Of a stretch of 64,000 nucleotides of DNA, positions 1 through 8,278 are shown one piece after another; the first letter of the stretch is position 1; the number at the start of each line of letters is the position of its first letter. Source of the DNA: Microthrixaceae bacterium (GTDB lineage: Bacteria > Actinomycetota > Acidimicrobiia > Acidimicrobiales > Microtrichaceae). Made by a program: the position numbers and the translations under genes. The notes under the pieces were generated by a model. It was not told the DNA's origin. It saw only the letters and a program-made list of their open reading frames with translations, and searched no databases. The stretch lies in assembly GCA_020637215.1 (NCBI GenBank), contig JACJWI010000001.1:248001-312000 (forward strand), in the 5' to 3' direction.

Positions 1-279
1 CGATGGATCGGCCGTGACGACGTAGACGCATCCGGCTCCGGTCGGCGCCTTGGAGAACTCGCTGTCAGCCCGTCCGTGGGAGCCGAGCATCACGCCCCCG
101 CCCTCGGGCCAGCGCAGCACGGCGTGGGCAACGACGCCAACCCCGTCACGTTCTCCGTCACCGGCAACCGTGAAGGTCGACCGGAAGCCGAGAGCCACCA
201 GGAACTCGATGGCCGCAGGCGCATCGTCGTAGACCAGGCAGGGCCAGACGGTCGGTGCGGGTTGGTCGGTCTCGCTCAT
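1..279 (-). CDS. VOC (glyoxalase/bleomycin-resistance-like) family protein, partial
   Basis: A minus-strand frame runs from an ATG at 279 to the left window edge without a stop, so only about 93 N-terminal residues are visible. They begin MSETDQPAPTVWPCLVYDDA and continue with AAIEFLVALGF, the usual opening of a vicinal-oxygen-chelate module (a short beta strand, then a helix pairing residue sets across the beta-alpha-beta fold), and later LRWPEGGGVMLGS. The family binds small molecules or metals; the substrate cannot be told. The start lies 10 bases after the stop of the upstream AraC-type regulator, so the two are probably co-transcribed and the regulator may respond to the same compound. 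The family call is from pattern recognition only. Confidence 0.7.
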   Translation of the reverse strand, partial: MSETDQPAPTVWPCLVYDDAPAAIEFLVALGFRSTFTVAGDGERDGVGVVAHAVLRWPEGGGVMLGSHGRADSEFSKAPTGAGCVYVVTADPS

Positions 280-289
280 GGAGCCATCG

Positions 290-1156
290 TCACACGGCTT
301 CGAGATCGTCGTCTTGGATGAATGGGAGCTGTTCGTCAGCCAACCACGCGGTGGGGCTGCGACCCACGATGCGCAACCAGTCACGGTTCATGTGGGCCTG
401 ATCGGCGTAGCCGCACGCCGCAGCGATCGCGCCCATCGTCGTCCGCGTCCCGGCCTTCAGCAAGGTCACCGATCGCTCGAGACGCAGAAGACGCGCCATC
501 GTCTTGGGCGGCAGACCGAACTCCGCGGTGAACCGCTCCGCCAGGTGTCGGCGGCTCCAGCCCAGCTCGGTCGCCACGTCTGCGATGCGGACGGCTCCGT
601 CGGCTGCGGCGAGAACGCTCCAGGTGTCCGAGGCGAGTGAGCCGACCGGTAAGGCTGACGACGCCTGGGAGCGGAGGCGCCGGCCCAGTACGTCGTCGAG
701 CACAGCGAAGCGGTCCAGCCACGACTCCGATCCGGCCAGCCGTTCCCGGAGCTCGATGACCGTCGAGGTCGACCAGACGTCGGTCATGTCCACCGCGATG
801 TGAGCCAGCGCACCGGCCGGCATCCCGAAGATCGCGCGGGCGCCCGCCGGGGTGAGGTCGAGCTGGATCCCGTGCTGATTCCCGTCGTGTCGGATCTGGA
901 CCGCGTGGTCGTGCAGACCGCTGACCATCGCGACGTGATCCGACGCCGTGCCGCTGTGTGGGTCCATCAAGAGGGTCAACGGATCGTCGAAGGTGACGAC
1001 GACGGTCAGGAACCGACCGGGCATGCCGAGGTGCACGCCGGGCGCGAAGCCGAGGTAGCGGTAGCCGACGTAGCGGTCGACGAACGGTCGCAACTCGGCC
1101 GACGGTTGCCGCACCGCCGCGTCCGCGACCTGTGTCACGTCAGCGCTCTCAGCCAC
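290..1156 (-). CDS. AraC-family transcriptional regulator
   Basis: 288 residues. The C-terminal third (about 195-280) carries the two helix-turn-helix units typical of AraC/XylS proteins: IADVATELGWSRRHLAERF is the first and MGAIAAACGYADQAHMNRDW the second, ending with the conserved GRSPTAW-type tail. The N-terminal 150 residues resemble the small ligand-sensing domain seen in actinobacterial AraC proteins next to VOC genes. It probably controls itself and the VOC gene that follows 10 bases downstream. The effector is unknown. The start ATG at 1156 gives a family-typical length. Confidence 0.85.
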   Translation of the reverse strand: MAESADVTQVADAAVRQPSAELRPFVDRYVGYRYLGFAPGVHLGMPGRFLTVVVTFDDPLTLLMDPHSGTASDHVAMVSGLHDHAVQIRHDGNQHGIQLDLTPAGARAIFGMPAGALAHIAVDMTDVWSTSTVIELRERLAGSESWLDRFAVLDDVLGRRLRSQASSALPVGSLASDTWSVLAAADGAVRIADVATELGWSRRHLAERFTAEFGLPPKTMARLLRLERSVTLLKAGTRTTMGAIAAACGYADQAHMNRDWLRIVGRSPTAWLADEQLPFIQDDDLEAV

Positions 1157-1299
1157 CCGGTCGTCGAGCGGACGCGGTTGAGATCGGACGAGGGAGCACG
1201 AGCGGAGGGTAGACCCGGGTCACGTCAGCGTCGCTGGCAGCGCAAATCGATGTGTTGCATCCACGTCCCTCCGGGCACCCGTGGATCATAACGTACTAG

Positions 1300-1640
1300 C
1301 GTGGATGGCGACGCGGCACCGTGATCGGGGCCACCTCGTCGCCTGATGTCGCGGTCGTGCGCCTCGACGAGGAGACTGAGGGAGTCCCGTCGTTCGAGGT
1401 GGTTCGAGCACTGTCTGGCCGCACGGGTACCGACACCAGCGGGGACCCATCGTCGACGCTTCCGGTGATGTCATCGGCGTCCACACATGGGGAACCTTCG
1501 ACCGCTCCCATTGGTTCGGCCAGGACGGCGACACCGTTCGCTCCACCGTGAACGACATCTTCTCCCGACCCCGAACGGGGACGAACGAGCTGCATGCCGC
1601 CATCGGACAGCTTCGTGGTCGTCCACGGCGTGACCGATGC
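1300..1640 (+). pseudogene. trypsin-like serine protease fragment, frameshifted at the catalytic serine
   Basis: The frame at 1321 reads SSPDVAVVRLDEETEGVPSF, which matches the strand with the catalytic Asp (DxAV) of HtrA/trypsin-like proteases. It then reads TDTSG and loses sense. One frame over, from 1444, the sequence reads GPIVDASGDVIGVHTWGTF, the segment after the catalytic serine. Joining the two across the four-G run at 1441-1444 with one extra G restores T-S-G-G-P-I-V-D, the active-site motif. A stop at 1297-1299 cuts off the part that should hold the catalytic His, so this is a truncated remnant even if the frameshift were corrected. The rest of the 1157-1702 gap shows no other gene. 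Confidence 0.5.
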
Positions 1641-1702
1641 CGACCCGCTCAAGTTGAAAGCATCACCGATGACCCGCGGCCTCGGTGCTCACCGACCTCC
1701 CC

Positions 1703-3346
1703 TCAGGCGGCGGTGAGGAGGTGGTGGAGCAGTTCGTCGAGCGCGTAGGCGGTGAGGTGTTCGCCGCCGCCGTGGCAGCGACACGAATCAGCCCCGATGT
1801 CTGGTGGCGGTTCGGGTGGGTGTGTCTGGTGTGGCAGCACCGCAACATCGGCGTGTGGTCCGGGTGTCGGGCCTGGCGGGCCGGCGGATCCGAGGCAGCG
1901 GGTTCGGTCGTAGAAGGTGAGTTGGCTGCCGTGTCGGATGATCTGCCAGCGTTTCCGGTGCAGTTCGTGGTGATGGAAGCTGCACAACAAGACACCGTTG
2001 TCGAGGTCGGTGAGACCACCGTCCTCGGCGACTCCGGCGATGTGGTGGGTTTCGACGAAACGGGTGGTCGGACATCCCGGGAACTCACACGCCGATACGC
2101 CTCCGGCACGGTGGCGTAGAGCGCGGCGTTGGTGACGGTTGAACAAGCGTTTCTCCGTGCCGAGCCACAGTGGTTGGCCGTCGTGGTCGACCAACATCTG
2201 CAACGTTCCCTCACAGAGGACCCGTGACAACTCGGCGTTGTTCAGGTGTGCTCCGGTGCGCGGCAGATAGGCACGGGAACCGAGACCGACCGCCACGTTC
2301 GCGTCGATGTCGATGCCGAGCGCTTCGGCGAGAGCGGCGATGTCACAGACGACCTGCACGGCGAAACGTTCACCGCCACGGTCACCCACCCCGGCACCCG
2401 ACGCGTGTTCCAACACGATGGACGCCATCGCGGCGATCGACTCGACCGCGCTCACACCCCGCCTCGACACCCCCGCCTCACTGGCTTCCCCAGCAGCGGC
2501 GGCACGGGCTGCGTCGGCGGCTCCGGCTGCATCGGAGGCTTCCCCGACATCGGAGGCTCCAGCTGTTCCGGCTACATCGGTGGCTCCAGCTGTTTCGGCT
2601 CCGGTGGTTTCGGCTGTGTCGGATGGTTCGCCAGCAGCAGGCGGCTTGTCGGCGTGTGGGTGGGTGCCGGTCCGTTCCATCTGGGCGATGACGGCCCGTC
2701 GGGCTTGTTCGAGCAGTTCTCCGGTGAGCTTGTCGAGGGCGCCGTCGATCCGGTAGCGGCCGTGGTCATCGATCCAGTTCCGCCACCAGTGATCCAACTC
2801 GAGATCATCCGCAACAGAACCATCAGCACCATCACCGCCGCCGTCACCGTCGGCAGTGCCGGGGGTGGGGCGTAGTGACCGGTACGCGGCGAGCACCCGT
2901 TGTGCTTGACGTGGGGTGCAGGCCCGCACGACGTCGAGGACCCTCGCCTCGTTCTCTGGAGTGACGACCCTCGCCGCGGACGCGAGCACTCCCATGGACA
3001 CCTGCCCGCCGCGTGCCGCGGCGATCAGGGACGGCATCTCATCGACGCGCGCTGCGATCGACACCAGACGTTCCGCGTCGCGAGGAGCGAAGTTCGTGCG
3101 TACCGACAGGTAGTGGGAGAAGGACCGCCACCCCCGGCCCTGCCATCCCCCGACCGCGTCGTACTCGGCGAGGACACCGACCAGTTCCGCGTCCAACGCG
3201 TGGATCTGCGCGGACAGCACACCGGTGCGATCATCCAACTCGCGCAGACGGGACTCCCGGTCACCAACCACACCCACAACCGCGCAACCAGCAGCTGCTG
3301 GCCGCTCCATGATGGTGGTGGTCCCGCCGTCCATGCCCACCACCAT
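1703..3346 (-). CDS. HNH endonuclease with DUF222 domain (13E12 repeat family)
   Basis: 547 residues from the ATG at 3346. The N-terminal half is the helical DUF222 domain (RESRLRELDDRTGVLSAQIH, then the region with SHYLSVRTNFAPRDAERLV). The C-terminal part has the HNH nuclease core: CEFPGCPTTRFVETHHI, then DLDNGVLLCSFHHHELH. An Ala/Gly/Thr-rich linker of degenerate short repeats (DNA about 2460-2660) separates them. A longer frame reaches 3391, but the start at 3346 is preferred because a perfect LexA palindrome sits directly upstream and would otherwise be translated. Members of this family in Mycobacterium tuberculosis belong to the LexA regulon (established). The function is unknown; nuclease activity is inferred from the HNH motif. 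Confidence 0.85.
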   Translation of the reverse strand: MVVGMDGGTTTIMERPAAAGCAVVGVVGDRESRLRELDDRTGVLSAQIHALDAELVGVLAEYDAVGGWQGRGWRSFSHYLSVRTNFAPRDAERLVSIAARVDEMPSLIAAARGGQVSMGVLASAARVVTPENEARVLDVVRACTPRQAQRVLAAYRSLRPTPGTADGDGGGDGADGSVADDLELDHWWRNWIDDHGRYRIDGALDKLTGELLEQARRAVIAQMERTGTHPHADKPPAAGEPSDTAETTGAETAGATDVAGTAGASDVGEASDAAGAADAARAAAAGEASEAGVSRRGVSAVESIAAMASIVLEHASGAGVGDRGGERFAVQVVCDIAALAEALGIDIDANVAVGLGSRAYLPRTGAHLNNAELSRVLCEGTLQMLVDHDGQPLWLGTEKRLFNRHQRRALRHRAGGVSACEFPGCPTTRFVETHHIAGVAEDGGLTDLDNGVLLCSFHHHELHRKRWQIIRHGSQLTFYDRTRCLGSAGPPGPTPGPHADVAVLPHQTHPPEPPPDIGADSCRCHGGGEHLTAYALDELLHHLLTAA

Positions 3347-3364
3347 ATCGAACACGTGTTCGAT
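3347..3364. promoter_or_regulatory. LexA (SOS) box before the HNH gene
   Basis: ATCGAACACGTGTTCGAT is a perfect 18-bp palindrome and matches the actinobacterial LexA consensus TCGAAC-N4-GTTCGA exactly. It directly abuts the ATG at 3346 of the DUF222-HNH gene. Bound LexA would cover the start of the transcript, and the message is probably leaderless or nearly so. Confidence 0.85.
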
Positions 3365-3635
3365 CACGCAAGACCCTGAGCCCAGATTCACCGACCCTCA
3401 TCGGTGAGGTTTCACCAACGCCCCGACACGACCGACCTCGTAGGTTGATCGTGCTCACTGGAAGTGCCTCCGGACTGGCGTCACGCAGGACTCGAGCACC
3501 CGCAAGAACCCACAGCGAGAGGCACCTCCCGCGAAAGCGCAACCCCACCCCATCGGAGGATCCAGGCCGAGTTTCGTGGCAAAGGACACGGGCTGTGCCA
3601 AGCCAGGCTCCTGCGTCCTGTCGAGGAGTCCAGGC

Positions 3636-5372
3636 TCAGGCCCGCGCCTCGAGGATCAGGTTCATCGGCGTCTCGGCGACACGACGGCAGGTCGAGTAGC
3701 CCGCTTCGGACATCACCGCCGACAGGCGCTCCTCACCGGCCTGGGCCCCGAGTGCCAGTCCGACGTCCTGGGACAGCGAGTTGGGTGCGCAGATCGCGGA
3801 GGACGCCGTGTAGAACAGCGCCGACATCGGGTTGTCGACCATGTTGGTGGCGCGCCCGTCCAGGGCGAAGGGCTCGACGAGCATCACGACCCCGTCTTCG
3901 GTCAGGTGCTCGCGTGCATGGCGGGCCGCCCCCACCGGATCCCCCATGTCGTGGAGGCAGTCGAAGAAGCAGATGAGGTCGTAGTTGCCATCGTATGAGC
4001 GCGAGTCCGCCACGAGGAACGACGACCGATCGTCGACTCCGGCCTCTTCGGCCCGTCGTCGGGCCACCTCGATCGAGGCCGCGTGGTTGTCGATCCCGGT
4101 CACCGTGGCGTTCGGATAGGTGTCGGCCAGGACCACGACCGACGCCCCATGCCCGCAGCCGACATCAGCGATGGATCCGCCGCGTCGGAGCGTGGCGTCC
4201 AGTCCGTCGATCGCGACGAGCCAGCCCGGCAGCATCGAGCGGTACCCCGCCCGGAACAGCCACTCGGTTCCCGAGAAGAGACACGGATGGTGGTCGCCCC
4301 ACGCCAGGGCGCCGTCGCCGCGGTAGGCCTCCATCACCTTGTCCGCATCCAGGAAGAACGACCCGAGGGCGTTCATCGCGCGGGCCACGAAGGCGGGCGA
4401 GTCCTCTTCGGCCAGCGCCGCTGCCTCCTCGGCCGATAGGCGGTACACGTCGTGCAGGGGGTCGTAGTCGATCAGGTGTCCCGCCGCCTGGCCGTCGAGC
4501 CACTCGCGGACGAGCCGTTCGTTGCAGCCCGTGGCTGTCGCCACCTGCTGGGCGGTCATCGGCTCCCCTCCCGCCAGCACCCGGTAGAAGCCGAGCTCGT
4601 CTCCGATCCAGATGGCGAAGCAGATCGCTCCGCCGGTCATGTACCCGACCATCTGATGCATCAGCTGTTCGAGCTTGTTCTCGTCGATCGTCTGTGTCTG
4701 TGTTCGCTCGGTCATCGTGGGCTCCGTCGTGGATGGGTGTGCATTGCCCTCCTCCACCAGAACCGATGACCGATCGCGGAGCGGCGTTACAGATCCGCCG
4801 CGGGTCATGGTCGAGTCGTCCCCGAGGAGGGACCGCAGCCGGGCCCGGCCGCGGTGCAGGAGCACCCGCTCGTAGCCGACGGACACGCCGAGGCAGCTCG
4901 CCACTGCGTCGTTCGTCAAGCCCTCGATGTCGTGCAGGACCACGGCATCGCGCTGCGCCCCGGGTAGCCGCGGAAGCAGGGCGCTCAGGCGTCGGGCGGT
5001 GGATTGGGCGGAGATCCTCTCGTCCACGGCATCCTCCCAACCGCTGTCGAGTCCGTCGCCCATGGCGGCCTGGATCCGAGCGGACCGGGCGATGGTGGGC
5101 TCGGAGCGACGCTCGCGCCGCTGGCCGGAGTGCACCTCGTTGACCAGGATCCGGAACATCCAGGTCCGCAGCGAGGAGTCGCCGCGGAACGCGGTCAGCC
5201 CGCGCAGTACCGACACCCACGTGTCCTGCACGGCGTCCTCGGCGAGCTCCCGGCTGCCGGTCATCGACACCGCCGCGTGCACGAGCCAGCGGTGGTGACG
5301 GCCCACCAACTGGGTGAACGCGGCCCCGTCTCCGGCGCGCAGACGGGCCAGTAGGTCGACATCGTCGCCCAC
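3636..5372 (-). CDS. ECF sigma factor fused in frame to an S-adenosylmethionine methyltransferase
   Basis: 578 residues without an internal stop. Residues 1-190 are an ECF sigma factor: region 2 has LAEDAVQDTWVSVLRGLTAF and SLRTWMFRILVNEV, and region 4 has LPGAQRDAVVLHDIEGLTND followed by a helix-turn-helix. After a linker of about 30 residues comes a second complete protein (from about residue 220): a winged-helix segment (MTAQQVATATGCNERLVREW) and a class I methyltransferase core with IADVGCGHGASVVVLADTYP as the SAM-binding loop, of the type found in Rv2258c-like proteins. An internal ATG at 4715 has GGAG six bases upstream, so the methyltransferase may also be made alone. It could be a true fusion, or two genes whose separating stop was lost. 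No anti-sigma gene is adjacent. Confidence 0.8.
   Translation of the reverse strand: MGDDVDLLARLRAGDGAAFTQLVGRHHRWLVHAAVSMTGSRELAEDAVQDTWVSVLRGLTAFRGDSSLRTWMFRILVNEVHSGQRRERRSEPTIARSARIQAAMGDGLDSGWEDAVDERISAQSTARRLSALLPRLPGAQRDAVVLHDIEGLTNDAVASCLGVSVGYERVLLHRGRARLRSLLGDDSTMTRGGSVTPLRDRSSVLVEEGNAHPSTTEPTMTERTQTQTIDENKLEQLMHQMVGYMTGGAICFAIWIGDELGFYRVLAGGEPMTAQQVATATGCNERLVREWLDGQAAGHLIDYDPLHDVYRLSAEEAAALAEEDSPAFVARAMNALGSFFLDADKVMEAYRGDGALAWGDHHPCLFSGTEWLFRAGYRSMLPGWLVAIDGLDATLRRGGSIADVGCGHGASVVVLADTYPNATVTGIDNHAASIEVARRRAEEAGVDDRSSFLVADSRSYDGNYDLICFFDCLHDMGDPVGAARHAREHLTEDGVVMLVEPFALDGRATNMVDNPMSALFYTASSAICAPNSLSQDVGLALGAQAGEERLSAVMSEAGYSTCRRVAETPMNLILEARA
4713..4726 (-). promoter_or_regulatory. 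internal ribosome binding site and start for the methyltransferase part
   Basis: On the minus strand GGAG (plus 4722-4725) stands six bases before an ATG at 4715. That ATG opens MTERTQTQTIDENKLEQLMH, a natural methyltransferase N-terminus. It lies inside the sigma-methyltransferase frame and would allow a separate methyltransferase product. Confidence 0.5.
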
Positions 5373-5433
5373 GAGCGAAGGCTACGGACGCGAACAGCGG
5401 CGACCCAGCCGGAGTGAGGTCCGCGCCGCTGCG

Positions 5434-5934
5434 TCAGTCGGTGGGCAGGGTCCAGTCAGGTCGGACCCAGTGGCAGGTGTACCCGTTCGGGATCCGCTGC
5501 AGATAGTCCTGGTGCTCGGGCTCCGCCTCCCAGAAGTCGCTGGCGGGCTCGACCTCGGTGACCACCGGGCCCGGCCAGCGGCCCGATCTGTCGACGTCGG
5601 CGATGGTGTCCAGGGCGATCTGCCGCTGCCGGTCGTCGATGTGGAAGATGGCGGATCGGTAGCTGCGACCGATGTCGTTGCCCTGCCGGTCCCGCGTGGT
5701 CGGGTCGTGGATCTGGAAGAAGAACTCGAGCAGGCGGCGGTAGCTGAGCTCGTCGGGGTCGAAGACCACCTCGACCGCCTCCGCGTGGTCGCCGTGACGG
5801 CGGTAGGTGGCGTTCGGTGTCGCCGGATCGCCCGAATATCCGGTGCGGGTGGAGATGACACCTGGAAGGTGCCGCAGCAGTTCCTGGGAGCCCCAGAAGC
5901 AGCCGTTGGCCAGGATCGCCCGTTCGGTCGTCAT
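5434..5934 (-). CDS. msrA: peptide methionine sulfoxide reductase MsrA
   Basis: 166 residues, normal for MsrA. The catalytic motif GCFWG is at residues 11-15 (C12 is the nucleophile), followed by GVISTRTGYSGDPATPNATY and the C-terminal QRIPNGYTCHW. It reduces the S-epimer of methionine sulfoxide in oxidised proteins using thioredoxin and acts in the cytoplasm. The start lies 10 bases after the F420-type oxidoreductase stop, so these two form an operon, possibly running on into the sigma-methyltransferase gene 62 bases downstream. Confidence 0.95.
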   Translation of the reverse strand: MTTERAILANGCFWGSQELLRHLPGVISTRTGYSGDPATPNATYRRHGDHAEAVEVVFDPDELSYRRLLEFFFQIHDPTTRDRQGNDIGRSYRSAIFHIDDRQRQIALDTIADVDRSGRWPGPVVTEVEPASDFWEAEPEHQDYLQRIPNGYTCHWVRPDWTLPTD

Positions 5935-5943
5935 CGTCGCTCC

Positions 5944-6924
5944 TCAGCGCCCGGCCGCGGTCAAGGCCCGGTCCGCGACCTCGGCCATCAGCGAGATGCG
6001 GCCCGGAACGTGGCCGTTCACCGGCAGGTTGCAGACCAAGCCCGTCACACCCGAGGCAGCGAGCTCGCCGAGACGCTCACCGACGGTGTCGGCGTCGCCG
6101 CAGATGAGGATCTGCTTGACCATGTCGATCACCCCGTCGCCCCATCCCTTGGCCGCCGCCATGGCCCGGAGGTCCGAGTCGAGCTCCTTGGCGCTCGGAG
6201 CCACGACGCAGCCGACCAGCATCGTGACCGCGATCTCGGAGGGGTCGCGCCCCTCGTGCTCGCAGTACTGCGCCAACACCGCGAGCTTGCGGGCGACATC
6301 GACATCGCCTCCCATGCCCATCAGGTTCGACTCGTCCGCATAGCGGGCCACGAGGCGCAGCGTCTTGCGCTCCCCGTTGCCTCCGATCATGACGGGGATC
6401 GACGAGAGCGGTGCCGGAGAGTTGAGAGCGTCGGTGACCGAGTAGTGGTCGCCGCTGACCGTGGGTCGTTCGCCCCGCAGCATCCCGACGATGATCTGCA
6501 GCGCCTCCTCGAGCTTCTCGAACCGGTCGGTGAAGGTGCCGAACTCGAAGCCGAGCGCATCGTGTTCGAGCTCGAACCAGCCCGCGCCGATGCCGAGCGT
6601 CGCCCGGCCGCCCGACACGTGGTCGAGGGCGGTCACCGTCTTGGCCAACAGGGCCGGGTTGCGGTAGCTGTTCCCGGTCACGAGGGCGGAGAGCCGCACC
6701 CGCTCGGTGTGTTGAGCCAACGCGGAGAGCGTCGTGTAGCACTCGAGCATCGGTTCGTCGGGCTCCCCGATTCCGGGCAGTTGGTAGAAGTGGTCCATCA
6801 CCATGACCCGGTCGAACCCTGCGGCCTCGGCCTCGCGTGCCTGGGCCACGACCGTGGGGAACAGGTCTGCGGGGGCCGTGTCGGGATAGGTGAAGTTGGG
6901 GATCTGGTAGCTCAGTCGTGACAA
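5944..6924 (-). CDS. LLM-class F420-dependent oxidoreductase
   Basis: 326 residues, a luciferase-like TIM barrel. Typical features are FDRVMVMDHFYQLPG near residue 40, NSYRNPALLAKTVTALDHVSGGRATLGIGAGW near residues 85-115, and IPVMIGGNGERKTLRLVARYADESN near 190. The pattern fits the F420-dependent branch common in actinobacteria and not bacterial luciferase. Substrate unknown. It is read together with msrA downstream. The TetR gene upstream ends 79 bases away in the same direction, so joint transcription is possible. Confidence 0.85.
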   Translation of the reverse strand: MSRLSYQIPNFTYPDTAPADLFPTVVAQAREAEAAGFDRVMVMDHFYQLPGIGEPDEPMLECYTTLSALAQHTERVRLSALVTGNSYRNPALLAKTVTALDHVSGGRATLGIGAGWFELEHDALGFEFGTFTDRFEKLEEALQIIVGMLRGERPTVSGDHYSVTDALNSPAPLSSIPVMIGGNGERKTLRLVARYADESNLMGMGGDVDVARKLAVLAQYCEHEGRDPSEIAVTMLVGCVVAPSAKELDSDLRAMAAAKGWGDGVIDMVKQILICGDADTVGERLGELAASGVTGLVCNLPVNGHVPGRISLMAEVADRALTAAGR

Positions 6925-7003
6925 GGTCGCCTCCCTGGGTTCGCCACGAGTTTGGCGCGGCTGTCGATCGACCGTGCGTGCGGGCGAGGCGTCTGATCGA
7001 GCC

Positions 7004-7615
7004 TCAGTCGCGGGCGGCGGCTACCACCGGAGCGGCCAGGACGATCCACTGCTCCATTGCTGCGTCGACCCCGACGCGGTCTCCGGTGGCGAGCAGGTCG
7101 AGCAGGAGGCCCCGGGTGACGGCGATTCCCAATCGGAGGAACGCCCGGACCTCAGGACCGAGCTCGCTCCCGACGCCGGCCCCGGCGGACTCCACCCAGC
7201 TCTCGATGTCACCTTCGAGGAGCCGCACCGCCGGCTGGCGGCCCACCAGCGCCTGTCCGTACAGCTCGAAGAAGAGCCGGGCGTTGGCGAGCAAGGCCGG
7301 ATCGGTGAGATGCGCCCACCATCGACGCATCACGCTCGCGGGGTCGGTGTCGTCGTCGATCGCAGTGAGGAGCTCGGCCAGGGCCGCTCGCTGGCGCCGC
7401 TCCACCTCCTCGACGATGGCCAACCAGAGCCCGTCCTTCGATCCGAAGTGATGGCTGAGCATCCGGTGGCTGGTGCCGAGCTCCTCGGCGAGGGCACGCA
7501 GGCTGAGGTCACCGAGTCCGCGCTCGGCCGCGCGATCGATCGCGGCATCGAGAAGGCGACGACGCGGTCCGGCGTCCTCGTCGGACGGTGATGTACCAAT
7601 TGGTCCATCAGGCAT
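7004..7615 (-). CDS. TetR-family regulator
   Basis: 203 residues. The DNA-binding helix-turn-helix is near residues 20-65: RRLLDAAIDRAAERGLGDLS, then LRALAEELGTSHRMLSHHFG and SKDGLW. The rest is the helical ligand-binding domain. The only usable start is the ATG at 7615, which lies inside a 24-bp palindrome shared with the divergent SRPBCC gene. The two ATGs are only 14 bases apart, so no leader can exist on both sides. It almost certainly represses itself and the SRPBCC gene through that palindrome. Confidence 0.9.
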   Translation of the reverse strand: MPDGPIGTSPSDEDAGPRRRLLDAAIDRAAERGLGDLSLRALAEELGTSHRMLSHHFGSKDGLWLAIVEEVERRQRAALAELLTAIDDDTDPASVMRRWWAHLTDPALLANARLFFELYGQALVGRQPAVRLLEGDIESWVESAGAGVGSELGPEVRAFLRLGIAVTRGLLLDLLATGDRVGVDAAMEQWIVLAAPVVAAARD

Positions 7616-7634
7616 GTACCATATGGTACATGCC
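7591..7634. promoter_or_regulatory. double TetR operator overlapping both divergent start codons
   Basis: 7611-7634 is a perfect 24-bp palindrome with core ATGTACCATATGGTACAT (7614-7631). 7591-7608 is a near-identical second site, ATGTACCAATTGGTCCAT, with one mismatched pair. The start codons of the TetR gene (7615, minus) and of the SRPBCC gene (7630, plus) both lie in the first site. This arrangement implies leaderless transcripts or promoters reaching into the neighbouring coding regions. Confidence 0.85.
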
Positions 7635-8124
7635 TGCTCCCGTCACCGTCTCCATCACCGTTCCCCAGCCCGTCGACGAGGTGTTCGCATTCCTCGACGT
7701 GATGGCCAACCACGAGCCGTTCACCGACCACCTGATGCAGGACTGGACCTACTCCGGACCGGCGACCGGCGTCGGGGCACGTGCCCGGGTGCACACCCGC
7801 GCGATGGGGGTGTCCGACGTGGTCGACATCGAGGTGGTCGACGCCGAGGCACCGACGAGAATCGTCGAGCGCAACACGGCACACAAGGCCGGACGCGTCG
7901 GCCAGGGCACCTACACGCTGGCGCCCCGTGCCGACGGTGGGACAGAGGTGCACTTCGAGTACCGCTGGATCAAGGCTCCGCTCATGGACCGGATCCTGGC
8001 GCCGGCCGCGAGGTCGTTCATCCGCAAGGCCAACTCCACCGCCATGGAGCGACTGGCGGGCCGACTCGCCGAGAGGGCTGAGGCGGACCGTTCCGGCCCA
8101 GATCTCTCGGGGGACCGCGTCTGA
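7630..8124 (+). CDS. SRPBCC-family (START/Bet v1-like) lipid- or ligand-binding protein
   Basis: 164 residues. It begins MPAPVTVSITVPQPVDEVFA and continues FLDVMANHEPFTDHLMQDWT, the standard N-terminal strand and helices of polyketide-cyclase/SRPBCC proteins; the long C-terminal helix is at about 115-150. The frame is open to 7588, but a start there would lie inside the divergent TetR gene, so the ATG at 7630 is chosen. It probably binds a hydrophobic ligand, perhaps the one sensed by the divergent TetR regulator. No enzyme activity can be assigned. Confidence 0.8.
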   Translation: MPAPVTVSITVPQPVDEVFAFLDVMANHEPFTDHLMQDWTYSGPATGVGARARVHTRAMGVSDVVDIEVVDAEAPTRIVERNTAHKAGRVGQGTYTLAPRADGGTEVHFEYRWIKAPLMDRILAPAARSFIRKANSTAMERLAGRLAERAEADRSGPDLSGDRV

Positions 8125-8278
8125 CGTCGATGACCGATCGAGCTCCCCACCGCTCCGGCGCGGCCCCCGCAGGCGACGGACACTCGGACGAGCAGTCGGG
8201 CGGACGATCGGCGGCCGGGCGGGTCGGCCCGGCTGCGGCGGAGACGATCCTGGAGGCCCCGCCTCCTACGCTGCCGGG

